Below, in pieces: positions 26,269 to 37,338 of a DNA stretch of 49,191 nt (position 1 is its first letter; each line of letters starts with the position of its first letter). Under the pieces are notes generated by a model. It saw only the letters and a list, made by a program, of their open reading frames with translations, did no database searches and was not told the DNA's origin. Made by a program: the position numbers and the translations under genes. This DNA is from Leptospira biflexa (GTDB lineage: Bacteria; Spirochaetota; Leptospiria; Turneriellales; DYLW01): NCBI GenBank assembly GCA_020720785.1, contig DYOA01000018.1, positions 1 to 49,191 of the forward strand, given 5' to 3'.

Positions 26269-26952
26269 ATGATCAAGATACTGGATTTTAACGGGGCAGA
26301 TAAAGGTTCTTATTCACTGCCGGATGCACTGGCCTCAAGAGAAGTGAATAAGCATGTTATCTGGGAGCTGATAACGGCAGAAAATGCCAATATGCGCCAG
26401 GGAACGCACAAAGTAAAGCTTCGTTCTGAAGTGAGCGGTGGTGGTAGAAAACCATGGCGGCAGAAAGGGACAGGGCATGCACGTTCCGGTTCAAATCGAT
26501 CCCCGGTATGGGTTGGGGGTGGAACTGTCTTTGGCCCCCTTCCCAGAACGTACAACCAGGCTATAACAAAAAAGAAGAAGATTGCCGGATACAGAAATAT
26601 AATTCTTGATAAAATACAAAGAAATGGCCTTGTGGTGCTTGATGAGTTATTGCTGAAAGAAGTCAAGACGTCCGTTGCCTTCTCCGGCATTAAAAAAGTT
26701 GTAGCTGCATCCCCTTTTTATGAAGCATATTCAGAAAGACGGAAACTCAGAGAAAATTCCCATGAAAATCGGAGAAAGATTACCCTGGTTGTAAAAGAAG
26801 AATCCGCAAAAAAAGCATTCCGAAACATTCCCTGGATCCAATGGGTAAATGTGGAAAGGGTCTCCGCAAGAATGCTTTACTATAATCACGGTCTGATTGT
26901 CACAAAAGACGCTATGGAGCAGATGGTCTCCAGATTTATCGGAGAAAAATAA
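26269..26952 (+). CDS. rplD: 50S ribosomal protein L4
   Basis: 227 residues, slightly longer than usual (about 200). The tunnel-lining loop is typical: GGGRKPWRQKGTGHARSG. The extra length comes from a basic insert near residues 140-165 (YSERRKLRENSHENRRK). In E. coli L4 represses its own operon; whether it does so here cannot be seen. TAGAGG lies upstream of the ATG. Confidence 0.96.
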   Translation: MIKILDFNGADKGSYSLPDALASREVNKHVIWELITAENANMRQGTHKVKLRSEVSGGGRKPWRQKGTGHARSGSNRSPVWVGGGTVFGPLPRTYNQAITKKKKIAGYRNIILDKIQRNGLVVLDELLLKEVKTSVAFSGIKKVVAASPFYEAYSERRKLRENSHENRRKITLVVKEESAKKAFRNIPWIQWVNVERVSARMLYYNHGLIVTKDAMEQMVSRFIGEK

Positions 26953-26962
26953 GAGGGCAATT

Positions 26963-27250
26963 ATGCATGTATATGATATTTTAAAAAAGCCGGTTCTCAG
27001 TGAAAAAACGGAGTACCTGCGGGAAAAATCCAATATCTATGTTTTTGAGATTAGTAAAAGGGCAAATAAGCCCATGGTCAAAATGGCCATTAAAGAGATC
27101 TTTAACGTGGTCCCAAGAAAAGTGAACATTGTCAACCTGCCCGCGAAGGAAAAACGGAACAAATATGGCATTGGGCTAACCCAAGGCAAAAAGAAGGCCT
27201 ATGTTTATCTTGACAAAAAAGATAAAATTGTTCTTTACGAGGGAGTTTGA
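26963..27250 (+). CDS. rplW: 50S ribosomal protein L23
   Basis: 95 residues, at the exit of the peptide tunnel where SRP and trigger factor dock. [16 protein letters not shown] and the C-terminal [13 protein letters not shown] are typical. The start at 26963 follows AGAGGG; a longer in-frame reading would overlap rplD by more than 50 bases and adds unrelated residues. Confidence 0.95.
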   Translation: MHVYDILKKPVLSEKTEYLREKSNIYVFEISKRANKPMVKMAIKEIFNVVPRKVNIVNLPAKEKRNKYGIGLTQGKKKAYVYLDKKDKIVLYEGV

Positions 27251-27252
27251 CA

Positions 27253-28071
27253 ATGATTAAAAAATTTAAACCCACTACGCAGACCCTTCGATTCAAGACA
27301 ACTGTTAAAAATGATCTGATCTCATCTGAAAAGCCTTTCAAAGCCCTTACCCAGGGGGAAAGCAATTCCTCCGGAAGGAATAACAAGGGACGGATAACTT
27401 CCAGAAGAAGAGGTGGCGGGCATAAGAAAAAATACCGTATTATTGATTTCAAGCGTAATAAATTTAACATACCTGCGAAAGTTGAAAGCATAGAGTATGA
27501 CCCAAACCGTACGGCAAATATTGCCCTTCTCTGTTATGCCGATGGAGAAAGAAGATATATTATTGCCCCGGCCAATGTGAAACCAGGGGACACTCTAATG
27601 TCCGCTTCTGTGCTTCCAGAGGTAAAAATCGGTAATGCTGCTGAAATAGGGAGCATTCCCATTGGTACGGATGTGCATAATATTGAAATGCAGATTGGTA
27701 AGGGTGGGGCCATTGCCCGTTCGGCCGGTTCATTTGCAACAGTTTCCGGACGCGATGACGCCTATACTATTATAAAATTACCATCCGGTGAGACCAGGAA
27801 AATCCATAACCGGTGTATGGCCACTGTGGGAATGGTGGGCAATCAGGAAAGAGAGCTCTTATCCATGGGCAAAGCAGGAAGGAACCGTTGGCTGGGCAGA
27901 CGACCCAAAGTACGCGGTGTTGCCATGAACCCTGTGGATCACCCATTGGGTGGTGGTGAGGGAAGAACTTCCGGAGGACGGCATCCGGTTTCTCCATGGG
28001 GTCAATTAGCAAAAGGTAAGAAAACCAGAAATAAGAGAAAAGTTTCTGAAAGATTTATCATCAGCCGTTAG
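27253..28071 (+). CDS. rplB: 50S ribosomal protein L2
   Basis: 272 residues. One of the most conserved proteins, needed for subunit joining and peptidyl transfer. [17 protein letters not shown], the central SH3-like domain, and [13 protein letters not shown] with the functional histidine are present. GGGAG inside the rplW end precedes the ATG at 27253; a TTG six bases upstream is not preferred. Confidence 0.98.
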   Translation: MIKKFKPTTQTLRFKTTVKNDLISSEKPFKALTQGESNSSGRNNKGRITSRRRGGGHKKKYRIIDFKRNKFNIPAKVESIEYDPNRTANIALLCYADGERRYIIAPANVKPGDTLMSASVLPEVKIGNAAEIGSIPIGTDVHNIEMQIGKGGAIARSAGSFATVSGRDDAYTIIKLPSGETRKIHNRCMATVGMVGNQERELLSMGKAGRNRWLGRRPKVRGVAMNPVDHPLGGGEGRTSGGRHPVSPWGQLAKGKKTRNKRKVSERFIISR

Positions 28072-28108
28072 GGAATTATTTAAGACAACACTTATTAAGG
28101 AATAGAAT

Positions 28109-28387
28109 ATGGGAAGATCAGTAAAAAAAGGACCTTTTATAGACGGGCATTTATTTAAGAAAGTGGAAAAAGCCAAGGTAGCTAATGATAAAAAGCCAAT
28201 AAAGACCTGGTCCAGAAGATCCACCATATTTCCGGAAATGGTGGGACTGAATGTTTTGGTTCACAATGGAAAAAACTTTATTCCGGTTTTTATCACGGAA
28301 AATATTGTTGGACATAAGTTAGGCGAGTTTGCCCCCACAAGAACTTACAGAGGGCATACCAGCTTGGATAAAAAAACAAAAAAATAG
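28109..28387 (+). CDS. rpsS: 30S ribosomal protein S19
   Basis: 92 residues. Head protein near the A and P sites, partner of S13. [32 protein letters not shown] and [15 protein letters not shown] are diagnostic. AAGGAA lies upstream of the ATG. Confidence 0.97.
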   Translation: MGRSVKKGPFIDGHLFKKVEKAKVANDKKPIKTWSRRSTIFPEMVGLNVLVHNGKNFIPVFITENIVGHKLGEFAPTRTYRGHTSLDKKTKK

Positions 28388-28395
28388 GATATTTT

Positions 28396-28731
28396 ATGGA
28401 AGCAAAATCATCATTAGGCCAGATCCGGATTTCACCCAGAAAAATGAGACTTGTCGCGGATGTCATTCGTGGTTATGAATTTGTGGAAGCAGTGGACATG
28501 CTAAAGAATGTCCCCAAAAATTCCTCCACCGTTATTTTAAAGACATTAAAAAGTGCTGCCGCAAATGCAAAAATCATCAACCCGGACATCGAGGAAGGCG
28601 ATTTATATGTAAAAAAAATATTTGTGGACCAGGGTCCCTTATGGAAGCGATTCCGGGCCAGAGCACGCGGGCGGGCGGATCAGGTTAAAAGAAGAACCAG
28701 CCAGCTTACGATTGTATTAGCAGATGATTAA
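28396..28731 (+). CDS. rplV: 50S ribosomal protein L22
   Basis: 111 residues. Globular domain at the tunnel exit and a beta-hairpin into the tunnel constriction. [24 protein letters not shown] and the hairpin end [20 protein letters not shown] are typical. The gap to rpsS is eight bases. Confidence 0.97.
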   Translation: MEAKSSLGQIRISPRKMRLVADVIRGYEFVEAVDMLKNVPKNSSTVILKTLKSAAANAKIINPDIEEGDLYVKKIFVDQGPLWKRFRARARGRADQVKRRTSQLTIVLADD

Positions 28732-28748
28732 TTAAAAAGGAAAAATTT

Positions 28749-29426
28749 ATGGGACAAAAAGTAAATCCAATTGGATTAAGACTGAAAATCAACAGAACGT
28801 GGGATTCTGTATGGTACGCTAAAAAAGAGAATTATGCTAAGATACTCCACGAGGATTTTCAGATCAGAAAAATTGTGGCGCAGAAATATCCCAAATCGGG
28901 TGTTGTAAAGACCACAATAGAAAGATTCCCTGAAAAAATACATATTAAACTCCACTGCACAAAGCCGGGTCTGGTTATTGGGCAAAGGGGAAAAAATATT
29001 GAGGACTTAAAAGGTAAAATCTCTAAAATTGTAACTAAACCCATAGATGTGAAAATAATCGAGGTCCAGAAAGCGGATGGTTCTGCTCAGGCACTGGCCG
29101 AATCCATTGCCGTCCAATTGGAAGAGCGTATGCCGTTCCGTAGGGCCATGAAAACCTCTCTCCGCAATGCAATACGTTCCGGTGCGAAGGGGATTCGTGT
29201 CATGGTGAGCGGACGTTTGAATGGGGCAGATATGGCAAGGAGAGAGCAGTACCTTGAAGGGAGAGTTCCTCTGCATACGTTAAGAGCCCTCATCGACTAT
29301 GGATTTTCGGAAGCGGATACAACCTTCGGTAAGATTGGGGTTAAGGTTTGGGTGTATAACGGGGATTATCTTGAAGCCAAAGACAGCGACGAAGATAAAT
29401 ACTCGGTGAAGAGAAGAGAGGCATAA
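28749..29426 (+). CDS. rpsC: 30S ribosomal protein S3
   Basis: 225 residues. Lines the mRNA entry tunnel. [14 protein letters not shown] opens the protein, the KH domain carries [15 protein letters not shown], and the C-terminal domain has [28 protein letters not shown] lies before the ATG. Confidence 0.98.
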   Translation: MGQKVNPIGLRLKINRTWDSVWYAKKENYAKILHEDFQIRKIVAQKYPKSGVVKTTIERFPEKIHIKLHCTKPGLVIGQRGKNIEDLKGKISKIVTKPIDVKIIEVQKADGSAQALAESIAVQLEERMPFRRAMKTSLRNAIRSGAKGIRVMVSGRLNGADMARREQYLEGRVPLHTLRALIDYGFSEADTTFGKIGVKVWVYNGDYLEAKDSDEDKYSVKRREA

Positions 29427-29427
29427 T

Positions 29428-29835
29428 ATGTTAACTCCCAAAAAGCTGAAATGGAGAAAACCCCATACAGGGCATCTGAGAGGAAATTCAAAGGGTGGCA
29501 ATGAGGTTTCATTTGGAGAAATTGGATTAAAAGCAGTATCGTCGGATCGTCTGAACTCCCGCCAGATTGAGGCAGCCCGTATTGCCATCAATCGCCATGT
29601 GAAAAGGGGAGCCAAGGTCTGGATACGTATTTTTCCGGACCATCCTGTTACCAGAAAACCAGCGGAAACCCGGATGGGAAAAGGTAAGGGTGGTATTGAA
29701 TTTTATGAGGCCATTGTCAAAAAAGGAAAGATGATTTTTGAAATCAGCGGTGTATCAGAGGAGTTGATGCACAGTGCACTGACAAGAGCGGCTTCCAAAC
29801 TTCCCATAAAGACGAAGATAGTAAAACGATTATAA
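29428..29835 (+). CDS. rplP: 50S ribosomal protein L16
   Basis: 135 residues. Sits near the A-site tRNA elbow and is needed for late 50S maturation. [40 protein letters not shown] and AFxRAASKLP-like [16 protein letters not shown] are typical. GAGAGG precedes the ATG, one base after the rpsC stop. Confidence 0.97.
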   Translation: MLTPKKLKWRKPHTGHLRGNSKGGNEVSFGEIGLKAVSSDRLNSRQIEAARIAINRHVKRGAKVWIRIFPDHPVTRKPAETRMGKGKGGIEFYEAIVKKGKMIFEISGVSEELMHSALTRAASKLPIKTKIVKRL

Positions 29836-29876
29836 ATTGACGGTATGACTCAAATATTTTTCTTGGAGCGATAAGT

Positions 29877-30107
29877 ATGGCAAAAAAAGATAAAAAAGGT
29901 AAAAGTATTTCACTGAATCTCATGAATGAAAGTGAACTTCTGAAAATGTATAATGAGAGCAAAAAAGAGCTTCAGGAAATACGTTTTTCCATAGCAACGT
30001 CCAGCTATAATAAGGTTTCCAGGGTGAAACATTTGAAAAAAAATATTGCTCGTATACTAACCGTACAAAACGAAAGAAAGTATGGTATAAACCAGGAATC
30101 CAGATAA
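29877..30107 (+). CDS. rpmC: 50S ribosomal protein L29
   Basis: 76 residues. Two-helix protein by the tunnel exit, next to L23. The pattern LMNESELLKMYNESKKELQEIRF...NKVSRVKHLKKNIARILTVQNER fits L29, with a Lys-rich N-terminal extension of about ten residues. TTGGAG precedes the ATG. Confidence 0.92.
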   Translation: MAKKDKKGKSISLNLMNESELLKMYNESKKELQEIRFSIATSSYNKVSRVKHLKKNIARILTVQNERKYGINQESR

Positions 30108-30116
30108 GGGGAACGT

Positions 30117-30359
30117 ATGGATAATCAAAAAAAGGCATTGAGGGGTATCGTTGTTTCCGATAAAATGGAAAAAGGCATAGTAGTCTCCATTGAATATAAA
30201 ATGAAACATCCCCAGTTTAAAAAATTCATAAAGCAGTCAAAAAAAGTTATGGCACATGATCCGGAAAACAAAGCAAAAACCGGCAATCTGGTGGACATTA
30301 TCCCATCCAGGCCCATATCCCGCAAGAAAAGATATACGCTTCTACAGGTTGTGGAATAA
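30117..30359 (+). CDS. rpsQ: 30S ribosomal protein S17
   Basis: 80 residues. OB-fold protein that binds the 5' domain of 16S rRNA. ALRGIVVSDKMEKGIVVSIE and VDIIPSRPISRKKRYTLLQVVE match S17. GGGGAA precedes the ATG. Confidence 0.96.
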   Translation: MDNQKKALRGIVVSDKMEKGIVVSIEYKMKHPQFKKFIKQSKKVMAHDPENKAKTGNLVDIIPSRPISRKKRYTLLQVVE

Positions 30360-30371
30360 TCGGAGGTTATT

Positions 30372-30764
30372 ATGCTGCAAATGCAATCAAATATGAAAGT
30401 GGCCGATAATTCCGGTGCAAAAAAGGTGCAGATTATCAAGGTTATAGGTGGGTCCAAAAGACGTTATGCGACTATTGGCGATGTGGTTGTGTGTGCTGTT
30501 AAAACTGCAACCCCTGCTTATGGATTAAAAGACGGCTCCGGTAAAAAAGACCATAAAAAATCAGTAGTTAAAGCTGTGATACTGCGAACTACCAAAGAAA
30601 TCCGCAGAAGTGATGGGTCATATATTCGGTTTAATGAGAATGCGTGTGCGATTGTGGATAATCAGGGAAACCCAAAAGGTACAAGAATTTTTGGACCAGT
30701 GGCTAGGGAATTAAGAGAAAAGAAATTTATGAAAATTATTTCCCTTGCACCGGAAGTATTATAA
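30372..30764 (+). CDS. rplN: 50S ribosomal protein L14
   Basis: 130 residues, a little longer than the usual 122. Interface protein contacting 16S rRNA helix 14. [21 protein letters not shown] and the C-terminal [25 protein letters not shown] are diagnostic. GGAGG is placed well before the ATG. Confidence 0.97.
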   Translation: MLQMQSNMKVADNSGAKKVQIIKVIGGSKRRYATIGDVVVCAVKTATPAYGLKDGSGKKDHKKSVVKAVILRTTKEIRRSDGSYIRFNENACAIVDNQGNPKGTRIFGPVARELREKKFMKIISLAPEVL

Positions 30765-30780
30765 CCAGCAGGGAGCTTAT

Positions 30781-31113
30781 ATGGAAAAGACAAAAATAAA
30801 AACCCGACTAAAAGTAAATGATGAAGTTATTGTCATTTCCGGTAAAAACAGAAAAGCCAGGGGTAAGATCCTTGCTCTTGATAAGGAAAAGGGAAGAGTT
30901 ATTGTGCAGGGAGTTAATTTGAAGAAAAGATTTTCCCGTCCAACTCAGGAAAACCCAAAGGGTGGAAGGGTGGAAATAGAAGCTCCCATTAATATTTCCA
31001 ACGTAATGTATTTTGATGCCAAAGCAAAAAAGGGTACCCGTCTGAAGATTGGGCAGGATAAAAATGGGAAACGGGTCAGGTTATCCGTTACATCCGGAAA
31101 GGAAATTGACTAA
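30781..31113 (+). CDS. rplX: 50S ribosomal protein L24
   Basis: 110 residues. Assembly initiator with a KOW domain: NDEVIVISGKNRKARGKIL and GVNLKKRFSRPTQENPKGG. The ATG at 30781 follows AGGGAG; a longer frame starting inside rplN is not supported. The stop overlaps the rplE start by one base (TAATG). Confidence 0.95.
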   Translation: MEKTKIKTRLKVNDEVIVISGKNRKARGKILALDKEKGRVIVQGVNLKKRFSRPTQENPKGGRVEIEAPINISNVMYFDAKAKKGTRLKIGQDKNGKRVRLSVTSGKEID

Positions 31114-31685
31114 TGGCTAATAATGCGGTAAAAGTTAAATATGCAAGACTCCAGGAGCAGTATAACAACCAGATTCGGCAGGAGCTAAAGGAAGAGTTGT
31201 CCCTGAAATCTGTTATGCAGGCCCCCAAAATTGAAAAAATCGTTTTGAACTGTGGGGTGGGCGAAGCCACCAAAAATCCAAAGTTAATTGATGGGGTTGT
31301 GGATGAATTCAGGTTGATCACTGGCCAGGCACCTGTAAAAACCTTGTCCAGAAAAGCCATCGCCGGTTTTAAATTAAGGGAAAATCTTGTTATTGGTGTA
31401 AAGGTTACATTGCGATCAAAAATAATGTATGAATTTCTGGACAGGTTAATCAATATTGCATTACCCAGGGTACGGGATTTTCAGGGGTTGTCTCCCAAAT
31501 CATTTGATAAATTTGGCAATTATAGTTTTGGAATAAAAGAGCAAATCATTTTTCCGGAAATAACCTTTGACAAAGTTGATCGAATTCACGGACTTGATGT
31601 GATCATCAATATTAAATCCAAAAATCCCGAGCATTCCCGGGTTTTGCTGGAAAAATTCAGTTTTCCATTTAAGAAGGTCAGGTAA
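31113..31685 (+). CDS. rplE: 50S ribosomal protein L5
   Basis: 190 residues. Binds 5S rRNA in the central protuberance and touches P-site t[41 protein letters not shown] and [16 protein letters not shown] are typical. Start overlaps the rplX stop, so the genes are probably coupled. Confidence 0.97.
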   Translation: MANNAVKVKYARLQEQYNNQIRQELKEELSLKSVMQAPKIEKIVLNCGVGEATKNPKLIDGVVDEFRLITGQAPVKTLSRKAIAGFKLRENLVIGVKVTLRSKIMYEFLDRLINIALPRVRDFQGLSPKSFDKFGNYSFGIKEQIIFPEITFDKVDRIHGLDVIINIKSKNPEHSRVLLEKFSFPFKKVR

Positions 31686-31689
31686 TATT

Positions 31690-31875
31690 ATGGCAAAGAA
31701 ATCAATGCTGGTGAAGCAAAGAAGGACACAAAAGTTTAAAGTCCGGGAATATAACCGTTGTCCTTTGTGTGGAAGGCCTCATGGTTATATGAGAAGGTTT
31801 GATATGTGCAGGATATGCTTCCGGGAAAAAGCATCCATGGGTTTAATTCCGGGAGTTACTAAATCTTCCTGGTAA
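31690..31875 (+). CDS. rpsZ: 30S ribosomal protein S14, zinc-binding short form
   Basis: 61 residues, the short type Z form with the zinc ribbon [20 protein letters not shown] (two CxxC pairs). It binds in the 30S head beside S3 and S10. E. coli has a longer, Cys-free S14, so this form separates the organism from gamma-proteobacteria. Four bases separate it from rplE. Confidence 0.97.
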   Translation: MAKKSMLVKQRRTQKFKVREYNRCPLCGRPHGYMRRFDMCRICFREKASMGLIPGVTKSSW

Positions 31876-31896
31876 TTATGAGAAAATGAGGAAATT

Positions 31897-32292
31897 ATGA
31901 GTATATCAGATCCAATAGCAGACGCGTTAACCAGAATTAAAAATGCCCAGATGGCAGGGCATGAGAGTGTGGATATAAATACCAACACAACAATCAGTTC
32001 CATATTGGAAATCCTGAAGAATGAAGGATTCATCGGTTTGGTTACAAGCTTCAAGGAAGGAAGTAAGAATATGGTAAAGGTGGAGCTTAAATATTATAAT
32101 AAGGAACCGGTGATCCGGGGTATTAACAAGATTTCAAAGCCTGGAAAACGGATATACTTACAATGGAAGGATATTCATCCAACGTTGAACAACATCGGTC
32201 TAAGTGTAATCAGTACTCCCCGGGGAGTTATGTCCGGGAAAGACGCCAAGTATAATCATGTTGGCGGTGAATATATCTGCAGGATCTGGTAA
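31897..32292 (+). CDS. rpsH: 30S ribosomal protein S8
   Basis: 131 residues. Central-domain assembly protein and, in E. coli, the translational repressor of the spc operon. DPIADALTRIKNAQMAGHESV and the C-terminal VISTPRGVMSGKDAKYNHVGGEYICRIW match S8. GAGGAA precedes the ATG; the stop overlaps the rplF start by one base. Confidence 0.97.
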   Translation: MSISDPIADALTRIKNAQMAGHESVDINTNTTISSILEILKNEGFIGLVTSFKEGSKNMVKVELKYYNKEPVIRGINKISKPGKRIYLQWKDIHPTLNNIGLSVISTPRGVMSGKDAKYNHVGGEYICRIW

Positions 32293-32837
32293 TGTCAAGA
32301 ATTGGAAATAAAATAATCGCAATCCCATCCGGGGTGGATGTAAACCAGTCCGGGGAGGAAGTCATAGTTAAAGGAAAGAATGGTGAATTAAAGGCACCGC
32401 TTTTCCATGGGCTAACACTGGAAATTGACAAAGAGCAAAATATCCTGAGAATTATCCGGAATTCGGAAGACAAGGAAATACGACAGAAACATGGATTGGT
32501 GCGCTCTCTTATCAATAATGCAGTGTTGGGGGTTTCTTCGGGTTTTACCAAAATTCTCTTACTGGAAGGTGTGGGTTACAAGGCTGCCATGAAAGGCACT
32601 GTACTTAACCTGAGTCTGGGATTCAGCCATGATATTAATTATAAACACCCGGACGGAGTAAAAATTGAGGTTCTGGAACCAACCAAGATCAAGATCAGTG
32701 GGATTGACAAGCAAAAAGTGGGTCAAGTGGCTGCGGACATCCGGGAATTCCGGAAACCAGAACCATATAAAGGTAAAGGCATCCGTTACGAAACAGAGAA
32801 AGTCAGAAGAAAGGCCGGGAAAGCGGGCAAAAAATAA
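32292..32837 (+). CDS. rplF: 50S ribosomal protein L6
   Basis: 181 residues. Two similar domains; binds 23S rRNA near the sarcin-ricin loop. SRIGNKIIAIPSGVDV at the start, LLEGVGYKAAMKG, and PEPYKGKGIRYETEKVRRKAGKAGKK at the end are diagnostic. Confidence 0.97.
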   Translation: MSRIGNKIIAIPSGVDVNQSGEEVIVKGKNGELKAPLFHGLTLEIDKEQNILRIIRNSEDKEIRQKHGLVRSLINNAVLGVSSGFTKILLLEGVGYKAAMKGTVLNLSLGFSHDINYKHPDGVKIEVLEPTKIKISGIDKQKVGQVAADIREFRKPEPYKGKGIRYETEKVRRKAGKAGKK

Positions 32838-32849
32838 TTAAAGGGTGTA

Positions 32850-33221
32850 ATGATGGAATTATCAGAAAGTAAAATAAAAAGAAAGGCAAGAATCAGAAAA
32901 ATTCTGCTTTCGAAGAATAAATCAAAAAGAAACCGGATTATTTTCCACATTTCCAATCGTCATATTTATGCTCAGTTGCTGGAAGTGAGCACTGGTAATA
33001 CCCTGGTTACTGTTTCCTCCGCTTCCAAAGGAATGAAGGATTTTCCGGGAGCCAACAAATCCACATCTGAGAAATTGGCCGAAGTTTTTGCGGATCAGGT
33101 GATGCAAAAAGATGTCGCTGGTATGGCCAATGGTTATATATTTGACCGTGGAGGAAAACCTTTTCACGGTGTTGTAAAAGTCTTCGCGGATAAACTCAGA
33201 GAGAAGGGGCTGAAGCTTTAG
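32850..33221 (+). CDS. rplR: 50S ribosomal protein L18
   Basis: 123 residues. Binds 5S rRNA. The basic N-terminus, [26 protein letters not shown] and the C-terminal [24 protein letters not shown] are typical. Two ATG codons stand in tandem (32850 and 32853); AAGGG spacing slightly favours the second. Confidence 0.96.
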   Translation: MMELSESKIKRKARIRKILLSKNKSKRNRIIFHISNRHIYAQLLEVSTGNTLVTVSSASKGMKDFPGANKSTSEKLAEVFADQVMQKDVAGMANGYIFDRGGKPFHGVVKVFADKLREKGLKL

Positions 33222-33229
33222 GGAATATT

Positions 33230-33898
33230 ATGAACAATAAAATATCCAGCCGTAAGAGCAAGAAGAGAACCAAACAAAAAGACATGGGTAAGCGTAACGT
33301 TGTTGTCATCAATAACAACGAGATTGAATTAACTGAAAGAGTAATAAAAATGTCCCGCGTTGCCAAAGTGGTAAAAGGCGGTAGAAGATTCTCATTCAGT
33401 GCCCTCACTGCGGTTGGGGATGGTCAATCCTACGTTGGTTTGGGTTTTGGAAAAGCGAAGGAAGTTCCGGAGGCAATTCGTAAATCCATAGAAAACGCCA
33501 AGAAAAATCTTTTCAAAGTTAGCAAAAGTGGTCTCACGGTTCCACATCCTGTTGTGGGTAAATTCAAGTCTGCACGGGTTCTTTTAAAGCCGGGAGCTCC
33601 CGGTACGGGAATTATTGCCGGGGAAGCGGTTAGGGCCATTGTGGAATTAGGGGGTATTAAAGATATTTTAACAAAAGCCCTGGGGACCAGCAATCAATTG
33701 AACGTTTCCAAGGCGACCATTGACGCACTGAAGCAGCTTATGACCGTTCAGGATGCAAAGGAACGCCGGGGAATTACACTTCCTGTGCTTTTTGGGTCAT
33801 ATGCAAAAATGAGAAGAGATGAGAAGCGGAAAGAATTGGGCATACACGTGGATCCACCAGTGGAAGCCCATCAATCTGATGCTGGAATGGCTGAGTAA
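33230..33898 (+). CDS. rpsE: 30S ribosomal protein S5 with N-terminal extension
   Basis: 222 residues against about 165 in E. coli. The core begins near residue 37 ([24 protein letters not shown]), followed by [17 protein letters not shown] and [22 protein letters not shown]. The first 35 or so residues are Lys/Arg/Asn-rich and the last 20 are also extra. The role is in mRNA decoding accuracy and helicase activity at the mRNA entry. Confidence 0.96.
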   Translation: MNNKISSRKSKKRTKQKDMGKRNVVVINNNEIELTERVIKMSRVAKVVKGGRRFSFSALTAVGDGQSYVGLGFGKAKEVPEAIRKSIENAKKNLFKVSKSGLTVPHPVVGKFKSARVLLKPGAPGTGIIAGEAVRAIVELGGIKDILTKALGTSNQLNVSKATIDALKQLMTVQDAKERRGITLPVLFGSYAKMRRDEKRKELGIHVDPPVEAHQSDAGMAE

Positions 33899-33913
33899 AC
33901 GAGGGTTGTAAAA

Positions 33914-34099
33914 ATGAAAAAAGTGAAAGTTACCATGACCAGAAGCATGATTGGGCAGACAGAAAGGCAGCGGGAAACCTTACGGGGGTTGGGATTGCGT
34001 AAAATTGGTCAATCCCGGGTGCATAACCTGACACCCCAAATTTCGGGAATGATAAATAAGATTGGATTTCTGGTCAAAGTGGAGGATTTTAATGAATAA
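33914..34099 (+). CDS. rpmD: 50S ribosomal protein L30
   Basis: 61 residues. Small alpha/beta protein of the 50[32 protein letters not shown] and a hydrophobic end [13 protein letters not shown] precedes the ATG. Its last eight bases overlap rplO. Confidence 0.95.
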   Translation: MKKVKVTMTRSMIGQTERQRETLRGLGLRKIGQSRVHNLTPQISGMINKIGFLVKVEDFNE

Positions 34100-34565
34100 T
34101 ATATCTCCTAATCCCGGTGCACAAAAAAAACGAAAAAGAGTGGGTAGAGGGATTGGTTCCGGACTGGGCAAGACTGCAGGTCGTGGACACAAAGGCCAAA
34201 GAAACCGGAGCGGTGGTGGAGTCCCAGCATGGTTTGAGGGTGGTCAGACGCCATTATACAGACGTTTACCCAAACGGGGTTTTACCAATATTTTCCAAAA
34301 AGATGTGGAAATTATCAATTTGGGGGATTTAGCCGTCTATGCAGAGAAGCATAAATTTTCTGACGCATCCATTACTCTTGATATATTGAAAGAATGGAAT
34401 GCAGTCAGAGAGACCAAAAATATTAAACTTCTTGGGAACGTAACCGACAACCAGAAGAGTCTTCTTGGCAGGTTATCCGGAAAAAAATTAATGGTACACA
34501 GTATCAGTGCTTCTGCCAAAAAATTAGCGGATGAGAATAAACTGGAAATTGAGTTAGTTCAATAG
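34092..34565 (+). CDS. rplO: 50S ribosomal protein L15
   Basis: 157 residues. Late assembly protein with a long basic N-terminal arm: [30 protein letters not shown]. The ATG at 34092 has GGAGG (34081-34085) inside the rpmD end, giving an 8-base overlap; an upstream frame start at 34062 is not needed. Confidence 0.96.
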   Translation: MNNISPNPGAQKKRKRVGRGIGSGLGKTAGRGHKGQRNRSGGGVPAWFEGGQTPLYRRLPKRGFTNIFQKDVEIINLGDLAVYAEKHKFSDASITLDILKEWNAVRETKNIKLLGNVTDNQKSLLGRLSGKKLMVHSISASAKKLADENKLEIELVQ

Positions 34566-34574
34566 AGGAATTAA

Positions 34575-35945
34575 ATGGGAACCCTGTTAAAAATTTTTAC
34601 TATTCCGGATTTGCGAAAAAAAATCCTTTTTACCATAGGTATTTTATTTGTTTTTCGTATTGGAGCACACATTACGGTTCCCGGTGTGAACTACCAGATA
34701 CTGAACGATTATTTCCAGTCCACGTACGCGGATGCTCCAGGTTTGACCGATTATATTGACCTGTTTGCTGGTGGTGCCTTTAAGCGGTTGTCCGTATTTG
34801 CTTTGGGTATTATGCCGTATATTTCCGCTTCCATTATCATGCAGCTGATGATGGTGGTGGTTCCTTCGTTACAGAAATTGCAAAAAGAAGGGGAATTCGG
34901 AAGAAAAAAGATTAACCAGTACACACGCTATGGTACCGTTATCCTCTGTGCCATGCAGTCTTATGGTATCACCGTTTATATTGATGCCATCAACAGAGAA
35001 ATCTATAAAAACCAGCAGATTTTTCTTGTGGCCGATGGTGGTGGTATAGGTTTTGTTCTTCTTACAATTTTAACCATAACAACAGGAACCATTCTGCTGA
35101 TGTGGATGGGAGAGATGATTACTGAGAAAGGTATTGGTAATGGAATCTCCCTTTTGATTTTTGCCGGTATCATTGCCGGTGCCCCGCCTGCTATTGCACA
35201 GTTCTGGACAGATATCCAGACAGAGCAGGTTGATATGATTCTGGCCCTGATACTAATTATAGTTTTTGTGGTCATGATTGGACTTTCTATCCTTTTGGCT
35301 GAAGGCACACGGAAAATCCCATTGCAGTATGGGAAAAGAATTGTGGGAAGACGGTTAATGCAGGCATCCAGCCAGTCTCTCCCCATAAAGGTGAATGCTG
35401 CGAATGTCATGCCCATTATTTTCGCATCTTCTTTGATGCTGTTCCCCACGCAGTTAGCAGGATATCTAAAAGGGGATTATAAAGTTTTTGCTGGGATAAT
35501 CCAGTCTTATCTTACTCCTGGAACTGTTACCTACATCATCATCTATGTTACACTGATTATCTTCTTTGCCTATTTTTATACGGCTATTCAATATAATCCC
35601 AAAGATATTGCGGAATCCCTGAAAAAAAATGGTGGTTTTATACCCGGAGTGCGTCCCGGAGTACAGACAGAGGAAACCATTGAGCGTATTTTGAACCGCA
35701 TCACATTATCCGGTGCTTTTTTCCTGGCATTCATTGCCATCGCCCCGGATGTCATCATAAAATTGTGGGACCTGCAAAAATACAGAAGTATGGCCTATAT
35801 GTTTGGCGGTACATCTCTTTTGATTATCGTGGGGGTTGCACTGGATACATTGAAACAGATTGATTCCCAGCTTACCATGAGGCGTTACGATGGATTTATG
35901 GACAAATCCAAAAAGCAATTGAAAACTGCAAAGATTATGAAATAA
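34575..35945 (+). CDS. secY: Protein translocase subunit SecY
   Basis: Central pore of the Sec translocon in the inner membrane, 456 residues with ten predicted helices. [37 protein letters not shown] and the cytoplasmic loop [10 protein letters not shown] are typical. GAGGAA precedes the ATG. Position between rplO and adk is the common bacterial order. It would also serve export of the lipase, lipoproteins and barrel proteins in this window. Confidence 0.97.
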   Translation: MGTLLKIFTIPDLRKKILFTIGILFVFRIGAHITVPGVNYQILNDYFQSTYADAPGLTDYIDLFAGGAFKRLSVFALGIMPYISASIIMQLMMVVVPSLQKLQKEGEFGRKKINQYTRYGTVILCAMQSYGITVYIDAINREIYKNQQIFLVADGGGIGFVLLTILTITTGTILLMWMGEMITEKGIGNGISLLIFAGIIAGAPPAIAQFWTDIQTEQVDMILALILIIVFVVMIGLSILLAEGTRKIPLQYGKRIVGRRLMQASSQSLPIKVNAANVMPIIFASSLMLFPTQLAGYLKGDYKVFAGIIQSYLTPGTVTYIIIYVTLIIFFAYFYTAIQYNPKDIAESLKKNGGFIPGVRPGVQTEETIERILNRITLSGAFFLAFIAIAPDVIIKLWDLQKYRSMAYMFGGTSLLIIVGVALDTLKQIDSQLTMRRYDGFMDKSKKQLKTAKIMK

Positions 35946-35959
35946 CCGGAGCCATGGAA

Positions 35960-36520
35960 ATGAATATAATATTTTTGGGAGCACCAGGGGCAGGAAAAGG
36001 AACCCAGGCTCAGATTGTCGAGAAAAAATATAGTATTGTTCAGATATCCACAGGAGATATTTTACGAAGTACTGTCAAAGAGGGCACTCCGCTGGGGCTT
36101 GAAGCTAAAGGTTTCATGGATAAAGGGGCATTGGTACCCGATGATGTTGTTATTGGTTTAATTAAAGCCCGCATCGCCATGGAAGACTGCCGGAATGGTT
36201 TTATTCTGGATGGGTTTCCCCGTACCACGGACCAGGCTTTTGCATTGGATAAAATACTTGCAGAAAATTCCATGAGCATTGATCATGTTGTTAATATTAA
36301 CGTCCCGCAGAATGAACTTGTGCAGCGTCTTTTAAAAAGAGCGGAAATAGAAGGCAGAAGTGATGATAATTTGGAGTCCATCAAAAATCGTCTTGTGATT
36401 TTTGAGGAAAAAACCAAGCCGTTGATTGATTATTATAATAAAAATGGAAAATTGAGAAATATCAACGGACTGGGTTCTGTGGACGAAATTGCCGGAGCGA
36501 TTGGGCAAGTGATCAGATAA
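35960..36520 (+). CDS. adk: Adenylate kinase, short-LID form
   Basis: Converts ATP + AMP to 2 ADP. From the ATG at 35960 (GGAG eight bases upstream; the ATG at 35954 is too close to it) the protein has 186 residues and begins [16 protein letters not shown] with the P-loop. The AMP-binding segment STGDILR and DGFPRTTDQ are present. The LID domain between [14 protein letters not shown] and [10 protein letters not shown] is short, without the 27-residue zinc or hydrogen-bonded insert seen in E. coli and Bacillus enzymes. Sits between secY and map. Confidence 0.95.
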   Translation: MNIIFLGAPGAGKGTQAQIVEKKYSIVQISTGDILRSTVKEGTPLGLEAKGFMDKGALVPDDVVIGLIKARIAMEDCRNGFILDGFPRTTDQAFALDKILAENSMSIDHVVNINVPQNELVQRLLKRAEIEGRSDDNLESIKNRLVIFEEKTKPLIDYYNKNGKLRNINGLGSVDEIAGAIGQVIR

Positions 36521-36521
36521 T

Positions 36522-37337
36522 ATGGCAATTAATATATATTCAGCTAAGGAATTGCCACTTTTTGAAGCTTCTGGAAGGGTTTCTTATGATACCCATATGT
36601 TATTGAGGGATTACATAAAACCTGGGGTCTCCACTTATGAACTAAACCAGATTGCCCAGGGGTATATTGAAAAATCCGGAGGCAAGTGTGCTTTTCTGGG
36701 GTATCATGGCTTTCCCGGCTGTCTGTGTACCAGTGTAAATGACCATGTGGTGCATGGCATTCCTTCCAAGGATCAGGTACTGGCGGATGGGGACATCATC
36801 AGCATTGATTTGGGCGTTAATTTAAAAGGGTATTTTTCTGATACTGCATGGACATGGCCAGTGGGTACAATTTCCCCGGAAGCCAGAAAGTTGATTGAGG
36901 TCACGCAAAAATCCTTGTACCTGGGGATTAAGGAAGCTATCCCGGGGAACAAAATCGGAGCGATTGGGGAAGCTATACAGAAGTATGTGGAAGCCAATGG
37001 TTATAGTGTGGTAAGGGCTTTGGTGGGGCATGGAGTGGGAAAAAATCTTCATGAAGATCCGCCCATACCAAATTATGGCAGAAGAAAGGACGGCCCAAAA
37101 ATTAAGGCAGGGATGATGGTTGCCATTGAACCTATGATTAATCAGGGTACGTATAAGGTTGTTACGGATAGCAGGGATAAATGGACGGTCAGAACCCTGG
37201 ATGGTAAGCTAAGTGCACATTTTGAGCATACAGTTGCCATTACCTCCGATGGTCCCATATTGATGACATTGCCCAAGGGCAGTGAGGTAAATGTTATTAA
37301 AATGCAGCATGCTGCAATGACAAAGGAAAGGAACTAA
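36522..37337 (+). CDS. map: Methionine aminopeptidase, type I
   Basis: Removes the initiator methionine from nascent proteins; 271 residues. Metal ligands and the catalytic His align almost number for number with E. coli: His 78, Asp 96, Asp 107, His 170, Glu 203 and Glu 235. It lacks the N-terminal zinc-finger extension of some homologues. The ATG lies one base after the adk stop, with no strong Shine-Dalgarno. The next gene, rpmJ, begins one base after its stop. Confidence 0.96.
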   Translation: MAINIYSAKELPLFEASGRVSYDTHMLLRDYIKPGVSTYELNQIAQGYIEKSGGKCAFLGYHGFPGCLCTSVNDHVVHGIPSKDQVLADGDIISIDLGVNLKGYFSDTAWTWPVGTISPEARKLIEVTQKSLYLGIKEAIPGNKIGAIGEAIQKYVEANGYSVVRALVGHGVGKNLHEDPPIPNYGRRKDGPKIKAGMMVAIEPMINQGTYKVVTDSRDKWTVRTLDGKLSAHFEHTVAITSDGPILMTLPKGSEVNVIKMQHAAMTKERN

Positions 37338-37338
37338 C